Positions 33,086 to 41,507 of a DNA stretch of 64,000 nt are shown here, piece by piece (position 1 is the stretch's first letter; each line of letters starts with the position of its first letter). The notes under the pieces are model-generated. The model did no database searches. It saw nothing but the letters and a program-made list of their open reading frames with translations, and was not told the origin of the DNA. Position numbers and translations under genes: made by a program. The stretch lies in assembly GCF_019049285.1 (NCBI RefSeq), contig NZ_JAGMUL010000028.1, positions 62,001 to 126,000 on the forward strand, written 5' to 3'. This DNA comes from Streptomyces sp. AC550_RSS872. GTDB taxonomy: Bacteria > Actinomycetota > Actinomycetes > Streptomycetales > Streptomycetaceae.

Positions 33086-34375
33086 CTACCGCTGCTCCAC
33101 GGGAACGAAGTCGCGCTCCACGACACCCGTGTAGATCTGGCGCGGGCGGCCGATGCGGGAGCCCGGCTCCTTGATCATCTCGTGCCACTGGGCGATCCAG
33201 CCCGGGAGGCGGCCGAGGGCGAAGAGGACCGTGAACATCTCGGTCGGGAAGCCCATGGCGCGGTAGATCAGGCCGGTGTAGAAGTCGACGTTCGGGTAGA
33301 GGTTGCGCGAGACGAAGTACTCGTCGGAGAGCGCGTGCTCCTCCAGCTTCAGGGCGATGTCCAGCAGCTCGTCGGACTTGCCGAGGGCGGAGAGGACATC
33401 GTGCGCCGCCGCCTTGATGATCTTCGCGCGCGGGTCGAAGGACTTGTACACCCGGTGGCCGAAGCCCATCAGGCGGACGCCGTCCTCCTTGTTCTTCACC
33501 TTGTTGATGAAGGAGTCGACGTCGCCGCCGTTCGCCTGGATGCCTTCCAGCATCTCCAGCACGGACTGGTTGGCGCCGCCGTGCAGCGGGCCCCAGAGGG
33601 CGGAGATGCCGGCCGAGATCGACGCGAACATGTTGGCCTGCGACGAGCCGACGAGGCGGACCGTCGACGTCGAACAGTTCTGCTCGTGGTCGGCGTGCAG
33701 GATCAGCAGCTTGTCCAGCGCCGAGACGACGACCGGGTCGAGCTCGAACTCCTGCGCCGGCACCGAGAAGGTCATCCGCAGGAAGTTCTCGACGTAACCG
33801 AGGTCGTTGCGCGGGTAGACGAACGGGTGACCGATCGACTTCTTGTACGCGTACGCAGCGATCGTCGGAAGCTTGGCGAGCAGCCGGATCGTCGAGAGGT
33901 TGCGCTGCGTCTCGTCGAACGGGTTGTGGCTGTCCTGGTAGAACGTGGACAGCGCGGAGACGACCGACGACAGCATGGCCATCGGGTGGGCGTCGCGCGG
34001 GAAGCCCTTGTAGAAGTTCTTGACGTCCTCGTGCAGCAGGGTGTGCTGCGTGATGTCGTTCTTGAAGGTCGAGAGCTCGTCGACGGTGGGCAGCTCACCG
34101 TTGATCAGCAGGTAGGCCACCTCCAGGAAGGTGGAGCGCTCGGCCAGCTGCTCGATCGGGTAGCCGCGGTAGCGCAGGATGCCCGCCTCGCCGTCGAGGT
34201 AGGTGACGGCGGATTTATAGGCGGCGGTGTTGCCGTAACCGCTGTCCAGCGTCACCAGACCGGTCTGGGCGCGGAGCTTGCCGATGTCGAAGCCCTTGTC
34301 GCCGACGGTGCTGTCAATCACCGGGTAGGTGTACTCGCCGTCGCCGTACCGCAGTACTACAGAGTTGTCGCTCAC
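33086..34375 (-). CDS. citA: citrate synthase
   Basis: The 429-residue enzyme condenses oxaloacetate with acetyl-CoA in the TCA cycle. The N-terminal domain is of the type II (hexameric-like) kind (VVLRYGDGEYTYPVIDSTVG). Catalytic regions include LILHADHEQNCSTSTVR (first histidine), GPLHGGANQSVLEML (second histidine) and MGFGHRVYKSFDPRA with substrate arginines, then NVDFYTG with the catalytic aspartate. The GTG at 34375, which gives a protein beginning SDNSVVLRY, was chosen. GAGGGAAG lies before it, and a GTG four codons upstream would have poor spacing. Its neighbour recD2 is in the same orientation upstream. Confidence 0.94.
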   Translation of the reverse strand: MSDNSVVLRYGDGEYTYPVIDSTVGDKGFDIGKLRAQTGLVTLDSGYGNTAAYKSAVTYLDGEAGILRYRGYPIEQLAERSTFLEVAYLLINGELPTVDELSTFKNDITQHTLLHEDVKNFYKGFPRDAHPMAMLSSVVSALSTFYQDSHNPFDETQRNLSTIRLLAKLPTIAAYAYKKSIGHPFVYPRNDLGYVENFLRMTFSVPAQEFELDPVVVSALDKLLILHADHEQNCSTSTVRLVGSSQANMFASISAGISALWGPLHGGANQSVLEMLEGIQANGGDVDSFINKVKNKEDGVRLMGFGHRVYKSFDPRAKIIKAAAHDVLSALGKSDELLDIALKLEEHALSDEYFVSRNLYPNVDFYTGLIYRAMGFPTEMFTVLFALGRLPGWIAQWHEMIKEPGSRIGRPRQIYTGVVERDFVPVEQR

Positions 34376-34639
34376 GTCTTCCCTCACCGACGTTGTGCCT
34401 CATCTTCGAGGTTGCCCTGACTGTCTCTACCCTCCCCCATTCGGCTCAGGAGAGTGCACTCGGGGTCGACCATTGGGCCTATTGGCGGCACTGAGTGCCG
34501 CCAACTTGTCATCCTGCCCCCTGTTTTCCCCATCCGGAAGTGCTGTGTGACCTTCACGACTCGTTTGATCGATCATTTTTCTCGCTGCCTCACGAAGCGG
34601 CAGGTCAGAAAGGTGACCTCCGGCGATCCCGGAACAAGA

Positions 34640-36907
34640 TCAGAAACCCGCGAGCCGGAAGTCGAGCGCCGTGCAGCGCCGCCCGGCCGACACCGTGCGC
34701 ACCGCCTGGCCGATCGCCTTGCGCGACCCCACGAGAACGACGAGTTGCTTCGCGCGGGTCACGGCGGTGTACAGCAGGTTCCGCTGGAGCATCATCCATG
34801 CCCCGGTCGTGACGGGGATCACCACGGCGGGATATTCACTTCCCTGTGAACGGTGGATCGTCACCGCGTACGCGTGGGCCAGTTCGTCCAGTTCGTCGAA
34901 TTCATACGGAACCTCCTCGTCCTCGTCCGTCAGGACCGTGAGGCGCTGGTCGACCGGGTCGAGCGAGGTGACCACGCCCACGGTGCCGTTGAAGACGCCG
35001 TTCTTCCCCTTGTCGTAATTGTTGCGAATCTGGGTGACCTTGTCGCCGACGCGGAACACCCGGCCGCCGAACCGCTTCTCCGCCAGGTCGGGCCGCCCGG
35101 GGGTGACGGCCTGCTGGAGCAGCCCGTTCAGCGTGCCCGCACCGGCCGGGCCGCGGTGCATGGGGGCCAGGACCTGGACGTCCCGGCGCGGGTCTAGGCC
35201 GAACTTGGCCGGAATGCGCCGGGCCGCCACGTCGACGGTGAGCCGGCCGGCCGCCTCCGTGTCGTCCTCGACGAAGAGGAAGAAGTCCTTCATGCCGTCG
35301 GTGACGGGATGCTGCCCGGCATTGATGCGGTGCGCGTTGGTCACCACGCCGGACTGCTGGGCCTGGCGGAACACGCGCGTGAGGCGCACGGCCGGGATGG
35401 GGCTGCCGTCGGCGAGCAGGTCCCTGAGGACCTCCCCCGCGCCGACGCTGGGCAACTGGTCCACGTCCCCGACGAAGAGCAGATGGGCGCCCGGCGGTAC
35501 GGCCTTGACCAGCTTGTTGGCGAGCAGCAGGTCCAGCATGGACGCCTCGTCGACCACCACCAGGTCGGCCTGGAGCGGGCGGTCCCTGTCGTACGCCGCG
35601 TCGCCGCCGGGCTTGAGCTCCAGGAGCCGGTGGACGGTGGAGGCCTCGGCTCCGGTCAGCTCGGCGAGGCGCTTGGCGGCGCGGCCGGTGGGGGCGGCCA
35701 GCACGACCCTGGCCTTCTTCGCACGGGCCAGCTCCACGATCGAGCGGACCGTGAAGGACTTGCCGCAGCCGGGGCCGCCCGTCAGAACGGCGACCTTCTG
35801 CGTCAGCGCCAGCTTGACGGCGGCCTCCTGCTCGGGGGCCAGATCCACACCCGTGCGGCCCTTGAGCCAGCCCAGCGCCTTGTCCCAGGCCACGTCGCCA
35901 AAGCCCGGCATCCGGTCCTCGTCGGCGCGCAGAAGGCGCAACAGCTGGGCGCAGAGGGAGAGTTCGGCCCGGTGGAAGGGGACGAGGTAGACGGCCGTCA
36001 CCGGCTCCGAGGCGCCGTCGGGGCCGGGGACCTTCTCCCGTACGACACCGGGGTCGCCGCCGTCCTCGGGGACCTGGGCCAGCTCCGCGAGGCACTCGAT
36101 GACGAGCCCCGTGTCGACCTGGAGCAGCTTCACCGCGTCCGCGATCAGCCGCTCCTCGGGCAGGTAGCAGTTGCCCTGGTCGGTGGCCTGCGACAGCGCG
36201 TACTGCAGGCCCGCCTTCACGCGCTCCGGGCTGTCGTGCGGGATGCCGACGGACTGGGCGATCTTGTCGGCGGTGAGGAAGCCGATGCCCCAGACGTCGG
36301 CCGCCAGCCGGTACGGCTGGTTCTTCACGACGGAGATCGAGGCGTCGCCGTACTTCTTGTAGATGCGGACCGCGATCGACGTCGAGACCTCGACCGTCTG
36401 GAGGAAGAGCATGACCTCCTTGATCGCCTTCTGCTCCTCCCAGGCGTCGGCGATCTTCTTGGTGCGCTTGGGGCCGAGGCCCGGGACCTCGATGAGCCGC
36501 TTGGGCTCCTCCTCGATGACCGTCAGGGTGTCCAGCCCGAAGTGCTGGGTGATGCGGTCGGCGAAGACCGGGCCGATGCCCTTGACCAGGCCGGAGCCGA
36601 GATAGCGGCGGATGCCCTGGACGGTGGCCGGGAGGACGGTCGTGTAGTTCTCCACCGTGAACTGCTTGCCGTACTGCGGGTGGGAGCCCCAACGGCCCTC
36701 CATCCGCAGGGACTCGCCGACCTGGGCGCCGAGCAGCGCGCCGACGACCGTGAGGAGGTCCCCCGCACCTCTGCCGGTGTCGACCCGGGCGACCGTGTAG
36801 CCGTTCTCCTCGTTGGCGTACGTGATCCGCTCCAGGACGCCTTCGAGTACCGCCAGTCGCCGCTCGCCCGTGGAGTTCCCCGCCTGGCTCCCCGCCTGAT
36901 TGGACAT
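34640..36907 (-). CDS. recD2: RecD2-type SF1B DNA helicase
   Basis: The 755-residue protein has an N-terminal RecD2 domain (LEGVLERITYANEENGYTVARV), helix-hairpin-helix segments such as LIEVPGLGPKRTKKIADAW, and helicase motifs: GGPGCGKSFTVRS (Walker A near residue 377), VVDEASMLDLLL (Walker B), and a C-terminal VTIHRSQGSEYPAVV with YTAVTRAKQL. It unwinds DNA with 5'-3' polarity and needs no RecBC. Its first 30 codons and 361 bp of its 5' part are repeated 4.5-4.7 kb to the right (see 41014-41613), so this locus has been a recombination or integration target. Confidence 0.93.
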   Translation of the reverse strand: MSNQAGSQAGNSTGERRLAVLEGVLERITYANEENGYTVARVDTGRGAGDLLTVVGALLGAQVGESLRMEGRWGSHPQYGKQFTVENYTTVLPATVQGIRRYLGSGLVKGIGPVFADRITQHFGLDTLTVIEEEPKRLIEVPGLGPKRTKKIADAWEEQKAIKEVMLFLQTVEVSTSIAVRIYKKYGDASISVVKNQPYRLAADVWGIGFLTADKIAQSVGIPHDSPERVKAGLQYALSQATDQGNCYLPEERLIADAVKLLQVDTGLVIECLAELAQVPEDGGDPGVVREKVPGPDGASEPVTAVYLVPFHRAELSLCAQLLRLLRADEDRMPGFGDVAWDKALGWLKGRTGVDLAPEQEAAVKLALTQKVAVLTGGPGCGKSFTVRSIVELARAKKARVVLAAPTGRAAKRLAELTGAEASTVHRLLELKPGGDAAYDRDRPLQADLVVVDEASMLDLLLANKLVKAVPPGAHLLFVGDVDQLPSVGAGEVLRDLLADGSPIPAVRLTRVFRQAQQSGVVTNAHRINAGQHPVTDGMKDFFLFVEDDTEAAGRLTVDVAARRIPAKFGLDPRRDVQVLAPMHRGPAGAGTLNGLLQQAVTPGRPDLAEKRFGGRVFRVGDKVTQIRNNYDKGKNGVFNGTVGVVTSLDPVDQRLTVLTDEDEEVPYEFDELDELAHAYAVTIHRSQGSEYPAVVIPVTTGAWMMLQRNLLYTAVTRAKQLVVLVGSRKAIGQAVRTVSAGRRCTALDFRLAGF
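36474..36834 (-). repeat. recD2-internal block duplicated at 41014-41374
   Basis: This 361-bp part of recD2 (codons about 25-145) recurs almost identically at 41014-41374 at an offset of 4540 bp. One difference that I can see is G at 36529 against T in the copy. Identity stops sharply at 36834/41374. Confidence 0.85.
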
Positions 36908-36927
36908 GATCCGACGGTACCGCCCGG
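36822..36927. repeat. left copy of a 106-bp direct repeat (recD2 start region)
   Basis: Bases 36822-36927 match 41508-41613 with a single mismatch (36917 G versus 41603 C). The repeat covers the first 29 codons of recD2 and 20 bp upstream. It starts with GTGATCCGCTCCAG, a core also found in the third copy at 41362-41375. Confidence 0.88.
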
Positions 36928-36952
36928 GTGTGACAGCGGCGGGGCGTGCGGG

Positions 36953-37159
36953 TCAGCAGTGGGGGTTCTCCTTGAGGGCTTCGATGAAGACGGCGAAGGT
37001 TTCGGCGGGGAAGGAGAGGGTGCCGTAGGCCGGGGCCTTCGAGTCGCGTACTGCCAAGCGCGCGGGGTGGTGGGCGATCTCCACACAGGCGTTGCCGTCG
37101 CCGCTGCCGGAGTAGGAAGACTTCCGCCAGTTGTCGGAGGTGGTCACCGTGCGCCTCAC
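36953..37159 (-). CDS. DUF397 domain protein
   Basis: The 68-residue protein has the DUF397 pattern: DNWRKSSYSGSGDGNACVEIA, then LAVRDSK and a C-terminal FAVFIEALK helix. DUF397 genes travel with DUF5753-type HTH regulators (WhiJ-like systems) in Streptomyces, where the small protein is thought to counter or partner the regulator. The start at 37159 gives a GTGA overlap with the regulator's stop. An in-frame GTG at 37147 has better spacing from GAGG. In either case the two are coupled. Confidence 0.82.
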   Translation of the reverse strand: MRRTVTTSDNWRKSSYSGSGDGNACVEIAHHPARLAVRDSKAPAYGTLSFPAETFAVFIEALKENPHC

Positions 37160-38007
37160 AGTTCCTTGGCCAGCCTGAGGATCAAGTCACGCGACCCTGC
37201 GGGGTCGAGTGACGCCGCCTCCACTCTACGGAAGAGTGTTCGGAAGACACCAAGCTGGGCTTCGGAGTCAATGAAGACGCTGCCATGGGGACCGTCACGC
37301 AGCACGGTATCCAGCTTCGGAACGGCGCCGCCGGCGTACACCATGGCAGCTGTGATGTCGGCGAAATCCTCCAGCTCGAAGGGGATGACACGAACCGTGA
37401 CGTGGTCCGCCTCGGAGAGTTCCAGGATTCGGTTGAGCTGAGCACGTGAGACGGCGCGCCCGCCGACGCGGATCCGCAGCGCCGCCTCGTGGACCAGCGC
37501 TTCGTAGGGAACAGCCCGCTCCGCCCCGATGATGACGCGCCGGTGCATGCGATGGCGGACGCGCAACTCAAGCTCATTTTCGGTGAGTTGTGGGACACGG
37601 CGAGAAAAGAGCGCTCGCGCATAGCCCTCGGTCTGAAGGAGGCCTGGGATGTGCAGGAAGTCCACATCCCAGCGATACGCGGCGTGGTGCTCCAGTTCGG
37701 ACAGGTCCAGGAACGCTGCGGGCAGGAGGCCCCGGTACTCCTCCCACCAGCCGCGAGTCCGATCGGTGGCCACGGCGACCAGTGCGTCGATGAACTCGCC
37801 GTCTGTGCAGGCGTAGTGGGACGCCAGGCGCCGCAGCCGGTCCTCACTCACGCCCGAGAGGCCGGACTCGATATGGCTGATCTGGACGTGACTCACGCCA
37901 AGCTGCGCCGCCGATTCCTTGGCGCTGAAGCCCGACGCGTCGCGAAGTCTCCGCAACTCGGCCGCCAGGCGCATCTGGCGTGCCGTCGGTTCGCGCCTCG
38001 TCGTCAT
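37156..38007 (-). CDS. XRE-type HTH regulator with DUF5753 (WhiJ-like)
   Basis: The 283-residue protein has a Cro/C1-type HTH at residues 12-70 (LRRLRDASGFSAKESAAQLG, then SHVQISHIESG). The DUF5753 domain follows, with FLHIPGLLQTEGYARALF and VRVIPFELEDFADITAAMVY as hallmarks. Such proteins pair with DUF397 proteins and RsbW-like ATPases and influence development and antibiotic production in Streptomyces. Here the DUF397 gene overlaps downstream, and an ATPase gene is divergent. The ATG is preceded by AGGAGCGG. The ligand is unknown. Confidence 0.85.
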   Translation of the reverse strand: MTTRREPTARQMRLAAELRRLRDASGFSAKESAAQLGVSHVQISHIESGLSGVSEDRLRRLASHYACTDGEFIDALVAVATDRTRGWWEEYRGLLPAAFLDLSELEHHAAYRWDVDFLHIPGLLQTEGYARALFSRRVPQLTENELELRVRHRMHRRVIIGAERAVPYEALVHEAALRIRVGGRAVSRAQLNRILELSEADHVTVRVIPFELEDFADITAAMVYAGGAVPKLDTVLRDGPHGSVFIDSEAQLGVFRTLFRRVEAASLDPAGSRDLILRLAKEL

Positions 38008-38210
38008 TCACCGCTCCTTGGTGCAACACGCTTGTGAGCACGACTCGTTCGGAGGTCAGATTACGCGATCGGCTTGCGCCACCGAAAATGTAACCCCTAC
38101 CGTCAGTGATGCGACGCACACGCTGCGGATTGCCGGGGCTCTGGAATCGCACCACTCCGTCGTGCCTTCGCAGCTCTCCGAAATCCCCGCCACCGAAACG
38201 GAGTTGCCGC

Positions 38211-38624
38211 ATGCCCGAAAACGAGCCCGAGCCCTGGGAGTACTGGCTCTACCTCCCGAACGACCCACGCGCCGTCACCATCAGCCGCCGCACCCTCCGC
38301 CTGATCCTCACCATGCACGGCCTCATCGGCCTCGTGGACGTGGCCGAACTCCTCGCAACGGAGCTGGTCAGCAACGCCGTACGGCACACGAAGGGGCCTG
38401 CCGCACTGCGCGTGCGCTGGTCGGCGGGCGCGTTGCGGATCGGCGCGTGGGACGCGGACCCGGAACCGCCCGAGCCGCCAGGGCCCCTGGAGGAAGTTCC
38501 TGACGCGGAGGACGGCCGCGGTCTCGCACTCGTCCGCGCCTGCGCCGATCTCTGGGGCTGGCAACCGCTGACCAGGAACGGGGACCGAGGGAAGTACGTG
38601 TGGTGTGAGCTCGCCGCAGCCTGA
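38211..38624 (+). CDS. RsbW-like ATP-binding protein (HATPase_c, anti-sigma-type)
   Basis: The 137-residue protein has a GHKL ATPase fold: ELLATELVSNAVRHTKG (N-box with the metal-binding asparagine), IGAWDADPEPPEPPG (G1-like), and DGRGLALVRACADLWGW (G2-like). It resembles the abundant Streptomyces RsbW/SpoIIAB relatives that bind sigma or anti-anti-sigma factors. It is divergent from the DUF5753/DUF397 pair, a recurring three-gene arrangement. The ATG at 38211 follows GGAG. The kinase partner is unknown. Confidence 0.82.
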   Translation: MPENEPEPWEYWLYLPNDPRAVTISRRTLRLILTMHGLIGLVDVAELLATELVSNAVRHTKGPAALRVRWSAGALRIGAWDADPEPPEPPGPLEEVPDAEDGRGLALVRACADLWGWQPLTRNGDRGKYVWCELAAA

Positions 38625-38995
38625 AACGTTTAGGCAGGTGCGCCCAGGAAGCGAGATGCAGACCGACATGCGCACACCGTCATGACCGCTCCTGCGGCGA
38701 TTCCGGCTCCTTCTGACGATGGCCAGGCAAGGGGAGCCCCGGGAGCGCCGCGACGCAGGGAAAGGCACGGGCCAGGCCCCCGGCTCTCAGTGAGAGCCAG
38801 GGGCGGTCAACGGCTTCGCGTCCGTCGGGCACGCCATCGTCGACACGAGTCAGGTGAACGGCGATGGCTGAATGCGGCCCACGCCCTTGCTCTGAATACT
38901 GCGCTCGCATCACGGTCCAAGCCGGGAAACTCCGTGATCACCTTGCGATACGCGCCGCGCTGTACCACATCGATCAGACGGGCGGCCCCGGCCCA
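38625..38995. other. 371-bp gap with a hairpin and a possible gene remnant
   Basis: The first part ends in a strong hairpin at 38776-38804. From about 38975 down to 38815 the minus strand can be read as LIDVVQRGAYRKVITEFPGL and onward. This is protein-like but has no start or ribosome-binding site and no family I recognise. It may be the decayed end of a gene in this island. Confidence 0.35.
38776..38804. terminator. hairpin terminator after the RsbW-like gene
   Basis: GCCCC-C-GGCTCTCA and TGAGAGCC-A-GGGGC pair around a single G, giving a long stem with one C-A mismatch. There is no T-run, which is common for Streptomyces terminators. Confidence 0.55.
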
Positions 38996-39211
38996 TCATC
39001 GGTGGACCCCGGAACTGTGGTCGCGGATCTCGGTGGCGTGGCGCGCAGCCTGCGTAATGTCCCCGGCGTCCTTGGCCGCGTTCAGTTGCTTCCAGTTCGA
39101 TGCGCAGACCTTGCAGCCGGGGACGGGCACACAGTCCAACAGCCAGGCGTTGAGCCCTACAGGGAGTTCAACGGGCGGTTCCTGGGTGGCCTTGTGTCGC
39201 GTAGCTGCCAT
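38996..39211 (-). CDS. hypothetical 71-residue CxxC protein
   Basis: The ATG at 39211 follows GGGAGCATCCC. The product starts MAATRHKATQEPP and contains CVPVPGCKVCASNWKQLNAA, a three-cysteine stretch with a CxxC that could bind zinc. The polar end contains ITQAARHATEIRDH. Small proteins of this kind are common beside DUF6879 and DUF5753 genes in Streptomyces, but I know no function. It lies in the island between recD2 repeats and is divergent from the next three genes. Confidence 0.62.
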   Translation of the reverse strand: MAATRHKATQEPPVELPVGLNAWLLDCVPVPGCKVCASNWKQLNAAKDAGDITQAARHATEIRDHSSGVHR

Positions 39212-39381
39212 GGGATGCTCCCGACTCTCCGTGAATCCGGTGACGACGGTAGGAAGCCGCGAACGGGCCGGTCCACGAGGTTGCACGTGGTTGCACATGA
39301 TCCGTGGCGCCCTTGACGTCCATTGCAGCTCAGCGTGAGGCTCTGCAACCGACGGCAACCGGCTCGAGACGGGGAGAGGAA

Positions 39382-39615
39382 ATGAACCTACGGTTCGTCG
39401 GGAAGGATCCTGAGTCCGGGGATCACGGCTGCCCGGCGGTATGGGTGGACGAGGAGTCCCACGATCTTGTCATCCAGGGCACCAGGGCAGATGCCGGCAC
39501 TTTGGCCCGGACTGTCCAGGACAGCCCGCTGCCGGACCATGAGAGTGTGATCCGGCTACCGCAGCGCATGATCCCACTGCTGAGGGAGGCGCTTGATGGC
39601 GCAAAGCCTCAGTAG
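39382..39615 (+). CDS. hypothetical 77-residue protein of a DUF6879/HTH module
   Basis: The ATG at 39382 follows GGGGAGAGGAA. The protein is acidic and begins MNLRFVGKDPESGDHGCPAVW. It contains a DLVIQGTRADAGTL strand-turn and a C-terminal RLPQRMIPLLREALD helix. It overlaps the DUF6879 gene by 20 bp and so belongs to the same operon. Proteins of this size occupy this position in many Streptomyces modules; no function is known to me. Confidence 0.68.
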   Translation: MNLRFVGKDPESGDHGCPAVWVDEESHDLVIQGTRADAGTLARTVQDSPLPDHESVIRLPQRMIPLLREALDGAKPQ

Positions 39616-40120
39616 CTTTGCCGACCTGATCCGGTCCGTGGAACGCTCCGCCGTCCACCTGGAGACAAGAGACATGTACGCGATCTCTACCGAAGACGAG
39701 GGGTTCGCGGCCTGGAAGCGGGGTCACCGGCTCGACCCGGAGGACCAGGAATCGTGGTGGCGTCCCTGGCTCGACCTGGTCCAAGAGGTCACCGCCAAGG
39801 GCGTTGTCATGCGCCGCGCCCGGATCGTAGGCGAGCCGCCGAGCGAGTACATCCGCTACGAGCACTCGTTCACGTTCACCAACGTCGCCGCGGGCGAGGA
39901 GATCCGTTGGTTGCCGAGGCGGCAGGCTTCCGATCTCGCGCTTCCCGGAAACGACTTCTGGCTCTTCGATGACCGTATCGTTCAGTTCAACGTCTTTGAC
40001 GGTGACGGGCGCTGGGTCAACACCGACCAGACCGACGCGCCGGCTGTCGTCCAGTTGTGCTCGACAGCCTTCAACGCCGTCTGGGAAAAGGCCATCCCGC
40101 ACGACAAGTACGTCATCTGA
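39596..40120 (+). CDS. DUF6879 family protein
   Basis: The 174-residue protein begins SLSSFADLIRSVERSAVHLE and has YEHSFTFTNVAAGEEIRWLP, then DFWLFDDRIVQFNVFDGDGR, which are characteristic of DUF6879. The family is predicted to be cytoplasmic and is found next to DUF5753 HTH regulators. The ATG at 39596 has GGGAGG upstream and lies inside the end of the previous gene. The HTH gene follows 20 bp downstream. The function is unknown; a toxin/antitoxin-like or signalling role with the regulator is inference. Confidence 0.78.
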   Translation: MAQSLSSFADLIRSVERSAVHLETRDMYAISTEDEGFAAWKRGHRLDPEDQESWWRPWLDLVQEVTAKGVVMRRARIVGEPPSEYIRYEHSFTFTNVAAGEEIRWLPRRQASDLALPGNDFWLFDDRIVQFNVFDGDGRWVNTDQTDAPAVVQLCSTAFNAVWEKAIPHDKYVI

Positions 40121-40140
40121 GAAGACCGGTACGCCAGTTC

Positions 40141-40989
40141 ATGTCCGCGTCCCCGCTGTCCACCGCCCAGGCTGCCCGTGCGGCCATCGCGACGCGCCTG
40201 GACGAGATCCGGAAGGACGCCGGGATCACAGGGCACGAGCTGGCGCAACGGTGTGGCTGGCACAAGTCGAAAGCGTCTCGAATCGCACGCGCCAGAACCA
40301 CCCCGTCCGACGACGACATACGGGCATGGTGCCGGGCCTGCGATGCCGAAGAGCTGGCAGCGGATCTGATCGCCGCCTCCCGAACCGCCGAGTCCATGTA
40401 CCTGCAGTGGCGGCAGATCCACCGCGACGGCATGCGGCGCGTCCACGAAAGGACCGTCCCGCTGTATGAACGCACGACCCACTTCCGCGTCTACGCCTCG
40501 AACGTGGTCCCCGGCATGGTCCAGACCGGCGACTACGCGACGGGGCTCCTGCGGTCCATCACGGACTTCCAGGGCACCCCCGACGACGTGGCCGCCGCCG
40601 TCCAGGCGCGCCTGAACCGCTCCCGCGTGGTCCATGAGGGCAACCACCGGTTCGCCCTGCTGCTGGAAGAGACCGTGCTTTACTACCGGGTCTGCGACAA
40701 CGCAGCGATGGCCGGGCAGCTCCGGTACCTGCTGCAAGTCATGTCGCGGCCGAACGTGTCCCTCGGGATCATCCCCTTCACGGCCTGTCGCACCGTGTGG
40801 CCCCTGGAAGCCTTCTACGCCTTCGATCGCGCTCAAGTAGCGGTCGAGACCCTGACAGCAGAGGTCAATATCACAGCTCCCGGCGAGATCCAGACGTACT
40901 TCAAGGCGTTCGCCGAGCTGTCCCGGATCGCAGTGCACGGCACGGACGCGAGAGCCTGCATCACCAAGGCCCTCGACGCCTTCTGCTGA
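40141..40989 (+). CDS. XRE-type HTH regulator with DUF5753 (second copy)
   Basis: The 282-residue protein has an HTH at residues 18-70 (ATRLDEIRKDAGITGHELAQ, then CGWHKSKASRIARARTTPSD). The DUF5753 domain follows, with YASNVVPGMVQTGDYATGLL and MSRPNVSLGIIPFTACRTVW. It is distinct in sequence from the regulator at 37156-38007. It is the last gene of the three-gene plus-strand unit and ends just before the recD2 fragment. It is expected to act on its own operon and on developmental genes. Confidence 0.84.
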   Translation: MSASPLSTAQAARAAIATRLDEIRKDAGITGHELAQRCGWHKSKASRIARARTTPSDDDIRAWCRACDAEELAADLIAASRTAESMYLQWRQIHRDGMRRVHERTVPLYERTTHFRVYASNVVPGMVQTGDYATGLLRSITDFQGTPDDVAAAVQARLNRSRVVHEGNHRFALLLEETVLYYRVCDNAAMAGQLRYLLQVMSRPNVSLGIIPFTACRTVWPLEAFYAFDRAQVAVETLTAEVNITAPGEIQTYFKAFAELSRIAVHGTDARACITKALDAFC

Positions 40990-40997
40990 GCCCGACG

Positions 40998-41429
40998 TCA
41001 TCGGCCCAGGCAACCGAGGCCCGGGACCTCGATGAGCCGCTTGGGCTCCTCCTCGATGACCGTCAGTGTGTCCAGCCCGAAGTGCTGGGTGATGCGGTCG
41101 GCGAAGACCGGGCCGATGCCCTTGACCAGGCCGGAGCCGAGATAGCGGCGGATGCCCTGGACGGTGGCCGGGAGGACGGTCGTGTAGTTCTCCACCGTGA
41201 ACTGCTTGCCGTACTGCGGGTGGGAGCCCCAACGGCCCTCCATCCGCAGGGACTCGCCGACCTGGGCGCCGAGCAGCGCGCCGACGACCGTGAGGAGGTC
41301 CCCCGCACCTCTGCCGGTGTCGACCCGGGCGACCGTGTAGCCGTTCTCCTCGTTGGCGTACGTGATCCGCTCCAGCACGCCTTCCAACGTCGCCAATCGG
41401 CGGTCCGCTTCTGCCTCTTGCCTGGACAT
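40998..41429 (-). pseudogene. truncated recD2 5' fragment with a diverged N-terminus
   Basis: This 143-residue frame has its own ATG and begins MSRQEAEADRRLATLEGVL. It is then nearly identical to RecD2 through LIEVPGLG before running into unrelated DNA (CLGR, stop). It lacks all helicase motifs. From 41014 to 41374 the DNA matches the intact recD2, but the first 20 codons differ as they would between related species. The 5' flank is also homologous to the recD2 flank. It is best explained as an imported or displaced recD2 allele cut by an island boundary. Confidence 0.85.
41014..41374 (-). repeat. copy of recD2 36474-36834
   Basis: This is a direct duplicate of 361 bp of recD2, offset 4540 bp from the intact gene. 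It ends at the shared core GTGATCCGCTCCAG (41362-41375), beyond which it departs from the intact gene. Confidence 0.85.
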
Positions 41430-41507
41430 GATCCGACGGTACCGGCCAGGTCCGACAGCGGGAGCAGCTCCCGCCCTTCAGCCCGATCACCGACTTGTCA
41501 AAACCAT

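Noticed and set aside
32667..33134. 155-codon plus-strand frame crossing the terminator before citA
   Set aside because: It would run through a strong terminator and intergenic repeats; no ribosome-binding site or domain. Kept only as part of the gap description.
38682..39338. 218-codon plus-strand frame in the island
   Set aside because: No start signal, low-complexity arginine-rich beginning, and it overlaps the better supported minus-strand CxxC gene.
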